This document shows positions 26,154-35,723 of a stretch of DNA of 64,000 nt, piece after piece. How positions within the stretch are numbered: the first letter of the stretch is position 1; each line of letters begins with the position of its first letter. The notes below the pieces were generated by a model, which saw only the letters and a program-made list of their open reading frames with translations, ran no database searches and was not told the origin of the DNA. A program made the position numbers and the translations under genes. This DNA is from Hahellaceae bacterium (GTDB lineage Bacteria; Pseudomonadota; Gammaproteobacteria; Pseudomonadales; Oleiphilaceae): assembly GCA_016716085.1 (NCBI GenBank), contig JADJWY010000023.1:682001-746000 (forward strand), written 5' to 3'.

Positions 26154-27053
26154 TCAGGTCAGCTCGGCAATATTGTCAACAAACCGCCCTTTCAACCAGA
26201 GATTTAAAGCCCCCCGGATAGGCTTGTAAGAAGCTGGCTGCGCAAGCGCACCCAGCAAACTTCGAGCAGGAACAGAGACTTTCTTCTTGCTGGCCTCCCC
26301 CCAAGCCCACAGCAATTTGCGTCCAATGTGAGATTCTGGCGTCATTCCGTCCACGAGCAGCTCTACCAAAAGCAAGGGCGGCAGGGTCGAGGCGTGTGCT
26401 AAGGTTGCCAGCCTTTTGAATTCAGGCCTAGGCAAGGTATCCAGCAACACATAAGGCTCTGTCTCTCGATCTAAACCGCTGGTTAGCGACCGAACCATTC
26501 CCCTGCGCCTTGCTGCCAGACGATCCCAGAAACCCTGTGTGGCGCAACGTAAAACAGACCTGGCATCCTTCATGCCTATCAATGCGATACTGGCCATTTG
26601 CTGACGCTGCAAGGTATTCAACTCAAGAGCCATCGCAATGGCCATCGCGCCTGTACCATAGCCTATCCATATTGCAGGCGTCGGATGCCGCTCACTGACA
26701 AATCGCTGAATCGCAGGCAGATCGTAGTCGACGTAATCCCGCAAACTATTGCGTCGATAGGCCCGATTGGCAGGTGAAAGACCATGCCCTCGCATCTCAG
26801 GGATCCAGACTTCAAAATTCTGGCTGATCAACTCCATCGCTAAACACGGTATATCGCGACGGTACCACTGAAAGCGGTTACAGAATTCTGCATGAATAAG
26901 AATGACGGGCTGTCCACGGTGCTGACCAGCCTGATGAAGATGTGTCACACCAATTTCAACCGATTGATCCTTCGGATTAACCGGATGAATACGAAACACG
27001 TCCTCCGCGAAGCCTTCCGGCGTTAGTTCTGCGTAGACCAACTCATATTTCAT
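26154..27053 (-). CDS. Alpha/beta-hydrolase-fold protein without a canonical nucleophile
   Basis: 299 residues. The fold is visible from QPVILIHAEFCNRFQWYRRD (oxyanion-hole strand, His-Ala instead of the usual His-Gly), FEVWIPEMRGHGLSP, and the nucleophile elbow IWIGYGTGAM. At the elbow (131-135) the sequence is Gly-Tyr-Gly-Thr-Gly, so the nucleophile position holds Gly133. The ATG at 27053 is used because the reading frame upstream would overlap ppsA. Pseudomonas also carries an esterase-like gene between ppsA and rraA. The reaction is unknown, and it may be non-catalytic. Confidence 0.8.
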   Translation of the reverse strand: MKYELVYAELTPEGFAEDVFRIHPVNPKDQSVEIGVTHLHQAGQHRGQPVILIHAEFCNRFQWYRRDIPCLAMELISQNFEVWIPEMRGHGLSPANRAYRRNSLRDYVDYDLPAIQRFVSERHPTPAIWIGYGTGAMAIAMALELNTLQRQQMASIALIGMKDARSVLRCATQGFWDRLAARRRGMVRSLTSGLDRETEPYVLLDTLPRPEFKRLATLAHASTLPPLLLVELLVDGMTPESHIGRKLLWAWGEASKKKVSVPARSLLGALAQPASYKPIRGALNLWLKGRFVDNIAELT

Positions 27054-27074
27054 TGTCAGGGCCCGAGGAAGCCT

Positions 27075-27099
27075 GTCGGAGTCGCATAGCGACTCCGAC
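27075..27099 (-). other. Perfect inverted repeat after ppsA
   Basis: The 10-bp perfect stem GTCGGAGTCG/CGACTCCGAC with a 5-base loop lies between the ppsA stop and the next start codon. No T tract follows on the minus strand, so it is more likely an mRNA stabiliser or partial attenuator than a full terminator. Confidence 0.6.
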
Positions 27100-27115
27100 T
27101 GCAAGCAGATTTTAC

Positions 27116-29485
27116 TTAGCCGTGCTTCTCGGCGAGGAAAAACCACGTATCCAGAACGGAATCCGGGTTCAACGAAACGCTGTCGATACCCTGCTCCATC
27201 AGCCACTTGGCCAAATCAGGATGGTCAGAAGGCCCCTGGCCGCATATACCGATGTATTTGCCAGCCTTTCTGCATGCTCCAATCGCCATCGAGAGGAGTG
27301 ACCGCACGGCATCATTACGCTCATCAAACAGATGTGCGACGATTCCTGAATCACGATCAAGCCCCAATGTAAGCTGGGTCAGGTCATTCGAACCTATTGA
27401 GAATCCATCAAAATACTGCAGGAACTGTTCGGCCAGCAATGCGTTGGCGGGCAGCTCACACATCATGATGACGCGCAGTCCGTTCTCACCGCGCTTGAGT
27501 CCATTCGCTTCAAGCAACTCGACAACCTGACGCGCCTCGCCCACAGTGCGGACAAACGGCACCATGATTTCAACATTGGTGAAGCCCATTTCGTTGCGAA
27601 CTTTTTTCAGCGCACGGCATTCGAGTTCAAAGCAATCACGGAAGCTATCTGAAATGTAACGGGAAGCGCCACGGAAGCCCAACATGGGGTTCTCTTCTTC
27701 AGGCTCGTACAGCGTTCCGCCAATCAGGTTGGCATATTCGTTAGACTTGAAGTCGGACAGGCGCACAATAACCTTTTTGTCGGCAAACGAAGCCGCCAGG
27801 GTCGATATGCCCTCGACCAGCTTCTCAACGTAGAACTCTACCGGCGCACCATAGCCACTAATGCGCTTTTCAACGACCTGCTTCACATCACGCGGCAGGC
27901 CATCGAAGTTCAACAGTGCTTTGGGGTGAACACCGATCATTCGGTTAATGATGAATTCCAGACGCGCCAGACCGACCCCTGCATTGGGCAGAGACTGGAA
28001 ATCAAAGGCACGATCAGGGTTGCCGACGTTCATCATAATTTTGAATGGCAGATCAGGCATGGAGTCGACTGAGTTTTCTCTCAATTCAAAGTTCAGCAGC
28101 CCCTCGTAAATCAACCCGGTATCGCCTTCAGCGCACGACACCGTGACCGCCTGACCATCACTGAGCAGCTCCGTCGCATCGCCACAACCCACAACTGCCG
28201 GAATACCCAGCTCACGCGCAATGATGGCTGCATGGCAGGTACGGCCGCCCCGGTCGGTAACGATAGCGGCAGCGCGCTTCATGACGGGCTCCCAATCAGG
28301 ATCCGTCATGTCGGTCACCAGCACATCACCTTGTTTGACGCGGTCCATTTCAGCAATATTGTTTACGATGCGCACCACACCACTGCCAATTTTCTGGCCA
28401 ATACTGCGCCCCTCGCAGACCACCGTACCGGTTTCCTTGAGGATATAACGTTCCATAACATTGGCTTTGGCACGACTCTTAACCGTCTCAGGTCTTGCCT
28501 GAACAATGTAGAGCTTCTTGTCGTCACCATCTTTGGCCCATTCGATATCCATCGGGCGCTTGTAGTGCTCTTCAATCACCAGCGCCTGACGGCACAGCTC
28601 CGCGACTTCCTGATCGGTAATTGAGAAACGTCCGCGGTCTTCGGCATCCACATTGACGGTCTGAACTGAGCGGCCGGCTGCACCATGCTCACTGTAGATC
28701 ATTTTGATGGCTTTGGTGCCGAGGTTGCGGCGCAGAATGGCCGGGCGACCCGCACGGTAGGTAGGCTTGTGAACATAGAATTCGTCAGGGTTTACTGCGC
28801 CCTGCACAACGGTCTCACCGAGGCCGAAAGACGAGGTAATGAAGACGACATCGTTGAAACCCGACTCCGTGTCGAGCGTGAACATGACGCCCGAGCTGGC
28901 AGATTCACTGCGCACCATCTGCTGGATGCCAGCAGACAAAGCAACCAGGCTGTGTTCAAAGCCGTGGTGTGCACGGTAGGAAATCGCACGATCGTTGAAA
29001 AGTGACGCAAACACCTCTTTGACCGCGTGTTTGACGTTATCCAGGCCCTTAATGTTCAGAAAGGTTTCCTGCTGGCCAGCAAAGGACGCATCGGGCAGAT
29101 CTTCTGCCGTTGCACTTGAACGCACCGCGAGTGCCATATCATTGCGCCCGGCAGTCAATTTGGCAAATGCGGCTTCAATGGACTTATCCAAAGCTTCAGG
29201 AAAAGGAGTAGTTGAGATCCAGCCGCGAATGTTGGCGCCCGTTTCTGCCAATGCAACCACATCATTCACATCCAGTTGCTCAAGAGCGCCATGGATGCGC
29301 TTGTCGAGGCCTTCGTGAGCCAGAAATTCACGATAGGCATGAGCCGTGGTAGCAAACCCGGTGGGGACGGTCACACCGAGATGCGACAGATTGCTGATCA
29401 TTTCACCCAACGAGGCATTTTTGCCTCCCACTTTCTCAACATCTCCGATGCCAAGCTCTTCAAAACCTACAACGTACTTATCCAA
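27116..29485 (-). CDS. ppsA: Phosphoenolpyruvate synthase
   Basis: Converts pyruvate, ATP and water to PEP, AMP and phosphate for gluconeogenesis. Domains: an N-terminal ATP-grasp part (GGKNASLGEM, AVRSSATAEDLPDASFAGQQET), a swivelling phosphohistidine domain with the active-site His in DRGGRTCHAAIIARE near residue 420, and the C-terminal PEP-binding TIM barrel with GSNDLTQLTLGLDRD and the catalytic Cys in GICGQGPSD. Length 789. It diverges from ppsR, whose product phosphorylates a Thr next to the catalytic His. Confidence 0.97.
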   Translation of the reverse strand: MDKYVVGFEELGIGDVEKVGGKNASLGEMISNLSHLGVTVPTGFATTAHAYREFLAHEGLDKRIHGALEQLDVNDVVALAETGANIRGWISTTPFPEALDKSIEAAFAKLTAGRNDMALAVRSSATAEDLPDASFAGQQETFLNIKGLDNVKHAVKEVFASLFNDRAISYRAHHGFEHSLVALSAGIQQMVRSESASSGVMFTLDTESGFNDVVFITSSFGLGETVVQGAVNPDEFYVHKPTYRAGRPAILRRNLGTKAIKMIYSEHGAAGRSVQTVNVDAEDRGRFSITDQEVAELCRQALVIEEHYKRPMDIEWAKDGDDKKLYIVQARPETVKSRAKANVMERYILKETGTVVCEGRSIGQKIGSGVVRIVNNIAEMDRVKQGDVLVTDMTDPDWEPVMKRAAAIVTDRGGRTCHAAIIARELGIPAVVGCGDATELLSDGQAVTVSCAEGDTGLIYEGLLNFELRENSVDSMPDLPFKIMMNVGNPDRAFDFQSLPNAGVGLARLEFIINRMIGVHPKALLNFDGLPRDVKQVVEKRISGYGAPVEFYVEKLVEGISTLAASFADKKVIVRLSDFKSNEYANLIGGTLYEPEEENPMLGFRGASRYISDSFRDCFELECRALKKVRNEMGFTNVEIMVPFVRTVGEARQVVELLEANGLKRGENGLRVIMMCELPANALLAEQFLQYFDGFSIGSNDLTQLTLGLDRDSGIVAHLFDERNDAVRSLLSMAIGACRKAGKYIGICGQGPSDHPDLAKWLMEQGIDSVSLNPDSVLDTWFFLAEKHG

Positions 29486-29679
29486 GTCCTTTCTCCCTAG
29501 CGAAGATATAATTACGCAAAGTCTATCACCCGGCTGACAAACTGTGTATCCGGCGAAGCCGCTAATCTACCTAAATCCTTTCGCCGGGGCCAGTGTCGGT
29601 TTATATTAACGTTTTAAGGATCGGTGGTCTGACCACCCCTGCCGGCACTTTTCCCCTACCGACACCCACAGGAACGCCC

Positions 29680-30498
29680 ATGAAACGAACGGCCTTTTTC
29701 ATTTCAGATGGAACCGGAATTACCGCCGAAGCGCTAGGCCAGAGTCTGCTGGCCCAGTTTGAGAAAATTGAATTTGAACGTATCACCCTGCCGTATACGG
29801 ATAGCCTGGAAAAAGCACGTTCTGTGGTGGAACGCATCAATCGCGCAGCGGAAGTGGATGGCTGCAAACCCATCATTTTCGACACCATTGTAAATAGCGA
29901 AATCCGCGTTGAAATTCGCAAAAGCACGGGCTACATGATTGATATATTTGGAACTTTTCTAGAACCACTGGAACAGGAACTCGGCTCGAAATCGACCTAT
30001 ACCGTCGGCAAGTCTCACTCCATTGCATCAAAGGCCTCCTATGATCGCCGCATAGAGGCGATCAATTTTGCCCTGGACAACGATGACGGTGCCCGGACTC
30101 GCCATTACAGTGACGCCGAGATCATACTGGTGGGTGTTTCACGCTCGGGAAAAACGCCAACCTGTATTTACTTAGCCCTCCAATACGGCATCAAGGCCGC
30201 CAACTTTCCAATTACCGAGGATGAAATTCTGGATCAGCGTCTGCCTGAAGCCCTTCGCACTCACCGTGAAAAATTATTTGGTCTGACCATCGATCCTGAA
30301 CGACTCGCCGTCATTCGAAACGAACGCAAACCCAACTCCCGCTACTGCTCCATCCAACAATGCAATTATGAAGTGGAAGAAGTACAGCTAATGTACAAGC
30401 GGGAACGCATCCCTTTCCTCAACTCCACTGATTACTCTGTTGAAGAGATCTCAACCCGCATTCTGATGATGACAGGAATTGAACGTAAGGTTCGCTGA
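29680..30498 (+). CDS. ppsR: PEP synthase regulatory kinase/pyrophosphorylase
   Basis: DUF299 bifunctional enzyme that inactivates PpsA by ADP-dependent Thr phosphorylation and reactivates it by phosphate-dependent removal. The P-loop GVSRSGKT covers residues 152-159 and the family start MKRTAFFISDGTGITAEALG is intact. The ATG at 29680 is used because it has AGGA upstream and the family N-terminus; a longer frame adds 29 proline-rich residues without support. Length 272. Its place divergent from ppsA confirms the substrate. Confidence 0.95.
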   Translation: MKRTAFFISDGTGITAEALGQSLLAQFEKIEFERITLPYTDSLEKARSVVERINRAAEVDGCKPIIFDTIVNSEIRVEIRKSTGYMIDIFGTFLEPLEQELGSKSTYTVGKSHSIASKASYDRRIEAINFALDNDDGARTRHYSDAEIILVGVSRSGKTPTCIYLALQYGIKAANFPITEDEILDQRLPEALRTHREKLFGLTIDPERLAVIRNERKPNSRYCSIQQCNYEVEEVQLMYKRERIPFLNSTDYSVEEISTRILMMTGIERKVR

Positions 30499-30508
30499 GG
30501 AACCCCGT

Positions 30509-30542
30509 CACCATTGCCGGAAGCGTGACGCTGGCAATGGTG
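30509..30542. terminator. Inverted repeat between ppsR and the M16 peptidase gene
   Basis: The perfect 10-bp stem CACCATTGCC/GGCAATGGTG encloses a smaller AGCG/CGCT stem. It sits between two convergent genes 10 bases after the ppsR stop. It lacks a strong U tract, so its terminator function is uncertain. Confidence 0.5.
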
Positions 30543-30563
30543 CATTTGTTATGCCCTAAAGCA

Positions 30564-33488
30564 CTAGACCTTCAGCTTCCTGACGTCGAGCCCCATTTTT
30601 TCCATTCGCCCCCGCCCTGCGTCGCCACCCACAACCGCAATACTATGCGGCTGTTCGATCAAATAGGTTTGAGCCACTCGCTTGAGGTCATCGATTTGAA
30701 GCCCTAAAACCCCCTGCCGAAACGCAGCCTGATAGGCACCGCCGCGACCGAACCAGTCGCTATGATAGGCATGTTTGGCTTCTCCTGCCGGCGAACGCGG
30801 TTTATCCAACGACGAGATGACACCGAGAATCGCCTGCTCCAGCAACAGCGGGGAATGCGTCTGAGCCACAAACCACTCCAGTGAGCGCGTAAAATCTTTC
30901 AGCGTATCCTCCAAACGCGGATCACGGTAGGAATAGAATCGGAAAATCCCGTCGCCATTGTTCTGACTGGCTCCGGCCCCATAGGCGCCCCCTTTCTCCC
31001 TCACCGCGCTATGCAAAAACTCATTCCGCAACAGGTGGCCCAACACTGTCAGGGCCGGCGCATCCGGATGACCACCCGGCACCGTCGCAAAGGCCATTGC
31101 GCAGTAGTTAACCTGGGCATTGATCAGCCATCCCATTTGCGTGTGGTCACGCGTGGAGTCCAGATTAAACGATGAGAGAGACTCTGTCTGCGCATAAGCA
31201 CGTAATCGAGCCTGGGAACTGGCATTTAATAATGCCAACTCTTCTTCCTCCGCAATCGTCAGCACTGAGAGTGGCTGCCGGATAATTTTACTGAGTAGCG
31301 CCTCTAACTCGTCACACAGCCCTTTGAGCACCGATTCAGTCTCCAATTGACGAGCGAGTTCACTCAATTTCTGAATAGCCTCCAGGCCCGAGGTCTGATA
31401 AGACAGTCCAGCCACCGGACTGAGGCGCTGGGAGGCGCAAGCCATTGCCAGCCCATGTGCATTATTGGCCACCCCCTGAACCCGGCGGGACGCTAACAGA
31501 GACACCAACTCCCGCACGCGATCAGACTCACTGAACACCGCACGATGCGCGGTGTCGTCCAGCAATTCGAGCAAGGCGCCAGCATTGCGGGCCAGGGCCT
31601 TACCAGAGACCACGAGAACTCCGCTGGCCACCTGCTCGTCATCCGTCGCCGCCCGCACATCCCAAAATGCGCTGATACCTCCCGTCACGGCCGATTGACG
31701 CTCCTGAACATCAAGATAGCTGCGTTGTTGATGCCCAACCTCTGGCAGCAGATACCCCAACAGCGGCAGCAATTGTCGCTCCCGCGTATCCATTGCGGGT
31801 AAAGGCCGGATCAACTGCTGATAGACGAGGCCGTTGGTACCCTGGCTGTAACTACAGAACTCCGATTTGACCGCGCCCACAGTGGGTTGCACCCAGGGCA
31901 CGCCGGAGGGCACATCTGCCAGCGTTACACGAGGCAAACTGTCTTCGGCATCTTTCCGCGCCTGACGGGCTTCCAGCGCGGCGGCACGATGAACCAAGGA
32001 CGCTTTTGCTTCCTCATCAAGTGCTGCCTTCATGCTGGTCAGCTGCTCTCGCATGTGCTGCTCCTGACGCTGCTCCATCTGATTGTCGGGCGTCATCACC
32101 AAACGCACACGGTGCATATTGTCGAGCAAATGGGTGCGCACGAGGCGCGGGAGGTAGGCCGGATCCTGAATGTGTTCGCGTAAGCGTACGATAACAGAAT
32201 CCAGGTCGAGGTAAGTTGCCGGATCAACCCCTTCCAGGGCCGGCGAAAGGGCCGCCAACATTAATTGCAAACCATAGGGATAGCTGTCGCCCGAAATTTC
32301 ACGCTGACTCAGCTCAAGCTGATGCAGTACGGCCTCCATTTTATCCAGCGGCACGCCCTGCGCTGCAACGTCCTGCAGCACGCCCAAAATGAGTGCTTCA
32401 ACATCGTCTGCCCGTTCGGGATCACATCCCTCCAGGCCACAGACAAATGCCATTTCTTTGTGACTGTCCTCCAAACCACACAGTCCGGAAGGCGCCTTAC
32501 CAAGGTCAGTGGTTTCCAATGCTTTCAGCAACGGTGAGGCGCTGTTCTCAAGCAGGACATTGGTCAGCAGATGAGCCTCCAGCGCCGTTTCGAGGTTACT
32601 TGCCTGTCCCAACAGCCACCCCAATACGATATGCGTTTTCCCGCTCAGGTCGTCATCATTGACCGGATAGGACTCCTGCACTCTGATCGGCGCAAAGTAA
32701 CGGGTTTCACAGGGAATCTGCACGGAGCCATCCCCGGCATCAAACCGCGCCAGCGCGCGCGTATGAATAACGTCCTGAATCTGTTCTACCGGCGTATCCC
32801 CAAAGGTCATAAAAACAGCGTTCGAAGGATGATAGTGACGACGATAAAACGACTGCAATTGCTCATGTGTCAGGCGCGTGATCTCCGCCGGATCACCACC
32901 ACTGTTGAAATGATAGGTCGTCGTTGGGTAGAGATAGCGAGTCAGCGCCGCCCAGACCTGAGAAAACGAGGAACTCATCGCCCCTTTCATCTCATTGTAA
33001 ACCACCCCTTTGAACATCAGCTCGGAGTCAGGATTAGCCGGCTCAGCGAATTCGATGCGATGCCCTTCCTGCGCGAAGTCCAGTGGATGAAGATTGGGGA
33101 AAAAGACCGCGTCGAGATAAACGTCGAGCAGGTTAAAATAATCTTTCTGATTCTGGCTGGCGAATGGATAGGCGGTCCAGTCACTGCTGGTAAACGCGTT
33201 CATAAAGGTATTCAGGGATCGCCGCGACATCATGAAAAAGGGATCCCGCACCGGAAAACGTTCACTGCCACACAGGGTGGTATGCTCCAGGATGTGCGCG
33301 ACACCCGTTGAGTCGGTCGGCACGGTTCGCAAGGCGACCATGAACACGTTTTCAGAGTGTTCACTCCTGAAATGGAAATGTCGCGCCCCTGTGGTTTCGT
33401 GCCTGAACTCCTGCAACTCCAACCGGAGCGACGGAATCTGTCGGGTCTGTACCGGCACAAAAGAAAAAGAGGGGGCCATCGTTGTCAT
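30564..33488 (-). CDS. M16C-family zinc metallopeptidase (PreP-like)
   Basis: 974-residue insulinase-superfamily peptidase. The inverted zinc motif HILEH (residues 65-69) and the downstream glutamate in VVYNEMKGAMSS (about residue 164) form the zinc site; the length and four-domain layout match presequence protease/M16C enzymes, which degrade short unstructured peptides in a closed chamber. There is no signal peptide, so it is probably cytosolic. Met4 is an alternative start. It is a single gene, convergent with ppsR. Confidence 0.9.
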   Translation of the reverse strand: MTTMAPSFSFVPVQTRQIPSLRLELQEFRHETTGARHFHFRSEHSENVFMVALRTVPTDSTGVAHILEHTTLCGSERFPVRDPFFMMSRRSLNTFMNAFTSSDWTAYPFASQNQKDYFNLLDVYLDAVFFPNLHPLDFAQEGHRIEFAEPANPDSELMFKGVVYNEMKGAMSSSFSQVWAALTRYLYPTTTYHFNSGGDPAEITRLTHEQLQSFYRRHYHPSNAVFMTFGDTPVEQIQDVIHTRALARFDAGDGSVQIPCETRYFAPIRVQESYPVNDDDLSGKTHIVLGWLLGQASNLETALEAHLLTNVLLENSASPLLKALETTDLGKAPSGLCGLEDSHKEMAFVCGLEGCDPERADDVEALILGVLQDVAAQGVPLDKMEAVLHQLELSQREISGDSYPYGLQLMLAALSPALEGVDPATYLDLDSVIVRLREHIQDPAYLPRLVRTHLLDNMHRVRLVMTPDNQMEQRQEQHMREQLTSMKAALDEEAKASLVHRAAALEARQARKDAEDSLPRVTLADVPSGVPWVQPTVGAVKSEFCSYSQGTNGLVYQQLIRPLPAMDTRERQLLPLLGYLLPEVGHQQRSYLDVQERQSAVTGGISAFWDVRAATDDEQVASGVLVVSGKALARNAGALLELLDDTAHRAVFSESDRVRELVSLLASRRVQGVANNAHGLAMACASQRLSPVAGLSYQTSGLEAIQKLSELARQLETESVLKGLCDELEALLSKIIRQPLSVLTIAEEEELALLNASSQARLRAYAQTESLSSFNLDSTRDHTQMGWLINAQVNYCAMAFATVPGGHPDAPALTVLGHLLRNEFLHSAVREKGGAYGAGASQNNGDGIFRFYSYRDPRLEDTLKDFTRSLEWFVAQTHSPLLLEQAILGVISSLDKPRSPAGEAKHAYHSDWFGRGGAYQAAFRQGVLGLQIDDLKRVAQTYLIEQPHSIAVVGGDAGRGRMEKMGLDVRKLKV

Positions 33489-33660
33489 GCTATGCGCTAT
33501 CCTTCACTGAGTGAGAAGCGCCAGTATACCGAGTATTTCTCGCAACGTGCAGAGTCCTGGAATGATTGACGGGATAGGAAATCTCTATCACACCTGACTT
33601 CATCCTGCACATCCTCTGGTGTAATGTAGTCAAACCGATAACAACAACGACACATCAACC

Positions 33661-34122
33661 ATGTCAGAGAACGCGTCAACCGATTCATTCGAAAAGAAAA
33701 ACAATTCCGTCGATCTCGAAGCTTACTGGCATGAGCGCAAAACCTATGTCAGGGACCTTGCACGCATCCCGGAGATGAGGCGGCGCTATTTTCAGGCGCT
33801 GGGCATCTATTTACTCAGGCGTTTTTTATGGTCGTTTACTTTTTTCCCCATCTTTTTGGCGTTCTGGATTCCGTTGGTCCTGTCCCGCTTCAACCCCGTT
33901 GCCATGGTTCAGGGCATTCTTCCCGACCTGCAGGCCTTCGTTGCCGCTGATCCCCAGCAGCAGGCGGCGACCCTCGAAACGCTTTTCATTGCCTGGCTGA
34001 CCATTGGGGTTATGTTTGCGGTCTTTGACCTTATTCTTACCCCCTTCAAGAGCCCTATCGACTACGAAGCGGATGTGCACATGCGCGCATGGACCGAGAT
34101 TAAGAAACGTAACCATTTGTAA
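33661..34122 (+). CDS. Small membrane protein of unknown function
   Basis: 153 residues. The soluble N-terminus (LEAYWHERKTYVRDLARIPEMRRRYF) precedes a membrane segment at about 61-82 (FTFFPIFLAFWIPLVL) and a second at about 114-132 (LFIAWLTIGVMFAVFDLIL); the remainder is charged. No family was recognised. It is divergent from the M16 peptidase gene and is followed by the PEGA/MORN gene after 169 bases, so it is probably a separate unit. Confidence 0.75.
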   Translation: MSENASTDSFEKKNNSVDLEAYWHERKTYVRDLARIPEMRRRYFQALGIYLLRRFLWSFTFFPIFLAFWIPLVLSRFNPVAMVQGILPDLQAFVAADPQQQAATLETLFIAWLTIGVMFAVFDLILTPFKSPIDYEADVHMRAWTEIKKRNHL

Positions 34123-34226
34123 GCACTCTTACGGATGCTGGCGTCCAGACTCACCCTCTATCCGTGAGCTATTTCCCCCCTGCATGTGAAAGGGTCGTCA
34201 AATCAAGGTTATAAACGCCGCTTTTG

Positions 34227-34255
34227 TTACAATTCCGCACAAACCAAGCTATAGT
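34227..34255 (+). promoter_or_regulatory. Candidate sigma-70 promoter for the PEGA/MORN-receiver operon
   Basis: A -35-like TTACAA at 34227-34232 and a -10-like TATAGT at 34250-34255 are separated by 17 bases, with the GTG start about 37 bases downstream. The -10 fits well, the -35 poorly. Confidence 0.35.
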
Positions 34256-34291
34256 TTACGTTCAGATTTAGCAGTCATTTGGAGTATCAGG

Positions 34292-35671
34292 GTGCTTGAT
34301 CTCAGACCCTTGGTTTTCGTCAACATTCTTGCCTTCCTGTTACTTGTGACAGCGGGGTTCGCACGGGTCAATGATCGCCTGCCCGTCCACGGAAACTTGC
34401 CTGCCCCCTCCGAGGCAGCAACGATACCGGAGGCCACCGCGACCGTCGTCAATGGGAAAACCCTTATTAAGGAAGAAGACGCGCTGGCGACCGTTGTGAC
34501 CGAAACCTCACCCTTCGAGGATTTCAAGATCACCGAAGAACAGCAGAGCGCAACGCTTGAAGAGGCCGTTCTGTTTGTGGATCAACTGCCAGAGACGGAA
34601 CAAACTCAGAGCGAACTCCCGGCTGAAGCCCTGACTGTGGCCGCACTCGGCAGCGCAAACACTGCCCTGGAGCGAACCGCCGAAAAAGCGGCAGAGCCTT
34701 TGGCAACGCCTGCACCAGAACCCAAAGCACCCGCCCTACCGGAAACGGGCGATCTCCTGGTGCGTTCGAATGTCACTAATGACCAGGTACTGGTCAATGG
34801 CCGGCCACGAGGCAGCAGCGGAAAGCGTCTCAGTCTGCCGGCGGGTGAATATGAAGTTGTCGTTGCTAAAGAAGGTTACCGCTCCTGGCGCTCCATCGTC
34901 GATTTGGCGCGTGGCGACAATCGCACACTGGTCGTAACCCTTGAGCGTATTACCCGGGTGGACTACAGCGATGGCAGCTGGAAAAACGGCGTGGTGACCG
35001 GAACAGGCACCTATGTCGCCGACGGCATCACCTATGAAGGTGAGTTTCTGAACAAGAAGTTTCATGGCAAAGGCCGCATGGTGTCGCCAGATGGGGCGAC
35101 CTACGAAGGCGAGTGGTTCAATGGCAATAAACACGGGACAGGGACACTGAACCGCACGGACGGCTCCACCTATGTCGGAGAGTTCCGCGACGATCAGTTT
35201 AACGGCCAGGGCACCCTGACAGATGCCCGCGGCACGATTTGGTCAGGCTACTGGGTCAACGGCACACTGAATGGCGATGGCTCAATCACCATGGCTGACG
35301 GCACCCTTTACAGCGGCGGCATGGTTAATAATCAGTATCAGGGGAACGGATCCATTACCTACCCGGACGGCACCTATTACGAAGGGCAGTTCGCCAACGG
35401 CCAATACCAGGGCAAAGGAGAGTTGACCTTTGCGGATGGCAAAAAGTACTCAGGCAACTTCCTGGAAAACCAGTTTCACGGCCAGGGTATCCTTATGAAC
35501 CCAAATGGCAGCAATATCTCCGGCAGCTTCAAATTTGGCAAGCCGTTTGGCGTGGTGACACTGACCACCGCCGAAGGCGAGATATTTACGGCACGCACCG
35601 ACAAACCTGGCGTGTGCTATCGTTTAAAAAGTTACAGGGCAACCGAATGTCCGGTTCTGGAAGGATGGTGA
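34292..35671 (+). CDS. Membrane-anchored PEGA and MORN-repeat protein
   Basis: 459 residues beginning with GTG at 34292 (GGAG upstream). Order: hydrophobic anchor or signal at about 6-22, a 125-residue acidic, Pro/Ala-rich linker, a PEGA domain at about 153-219 (LVRSNVTNDQVLVNGRPRG, LPAGEYEVVVAKEGY), then about nine MORN repeats of 23 residues at 224-437 (pattern YEGEFxNxxxHGxGxxxxxDG), and a short tail with two cysteines. The domains would face the periplasm. It precedes the tail-anchored receiver gene by 52 bases. The partner and role are unknown. Confidence 0.85.
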   Translation: MLDLRPLVFVNILAFLLLVTAGFARVNDRLPVHGNLPAPSEAATIPEATATVVNGKTLIKEEDALATVVTETSPFEDFKITEEQQSATLEEAVLFVDQLPETEQTQSELPAEALTVAALGSANTALERTAEKAAEPLATPAPEPKAPALPETGDLLVRSNVTNDQVLVNGRPRGSSGKRLSLPAGEYEVVVAKEGYRSWRSIVDLARGDNRTLVVTLERITRVDYSDGSWKNGVVTGTGTYVADGITYEGEFLNKKFHGKGRMVSPDGATYEGEWFNGNKHGTGTLNRTDGSTYVGEFRDDQFNGQGTLTDARGTIWSGYWVNGTLNGDGSITMADGTLYSGGMVNNQYQGNGSITYPDGTYYEGQFANGQYQGKGELTFADGKKYSGNFLENQFHGQGILMNPNGSNISGSFKFGKPFGVVTLTTAEGEIFTARTDKPGVCYRLKSYRATECPVLEGW

Positions 35672-35723
35672 GCCCGTGCATACAGTTAAGGGAGCCGGCA
35701 AGGCAAAGCTAGAGGTTGGGTTT

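Noticed and set aside
30509..30542. Transposon end or attachment site at the long inverted repeat
   Set aside because: No transposase, direct repeats or tRNA nearby; the position between convergent genes fits a transcript-end structure.
32571..33311. 246-codon open frame on the plus strand inside the M16C peptidase gene
   Set aside because: Antisense shadow of a conserved metallopeptidase; its composition is rich in Arg and His, as expected of a shadow frame.
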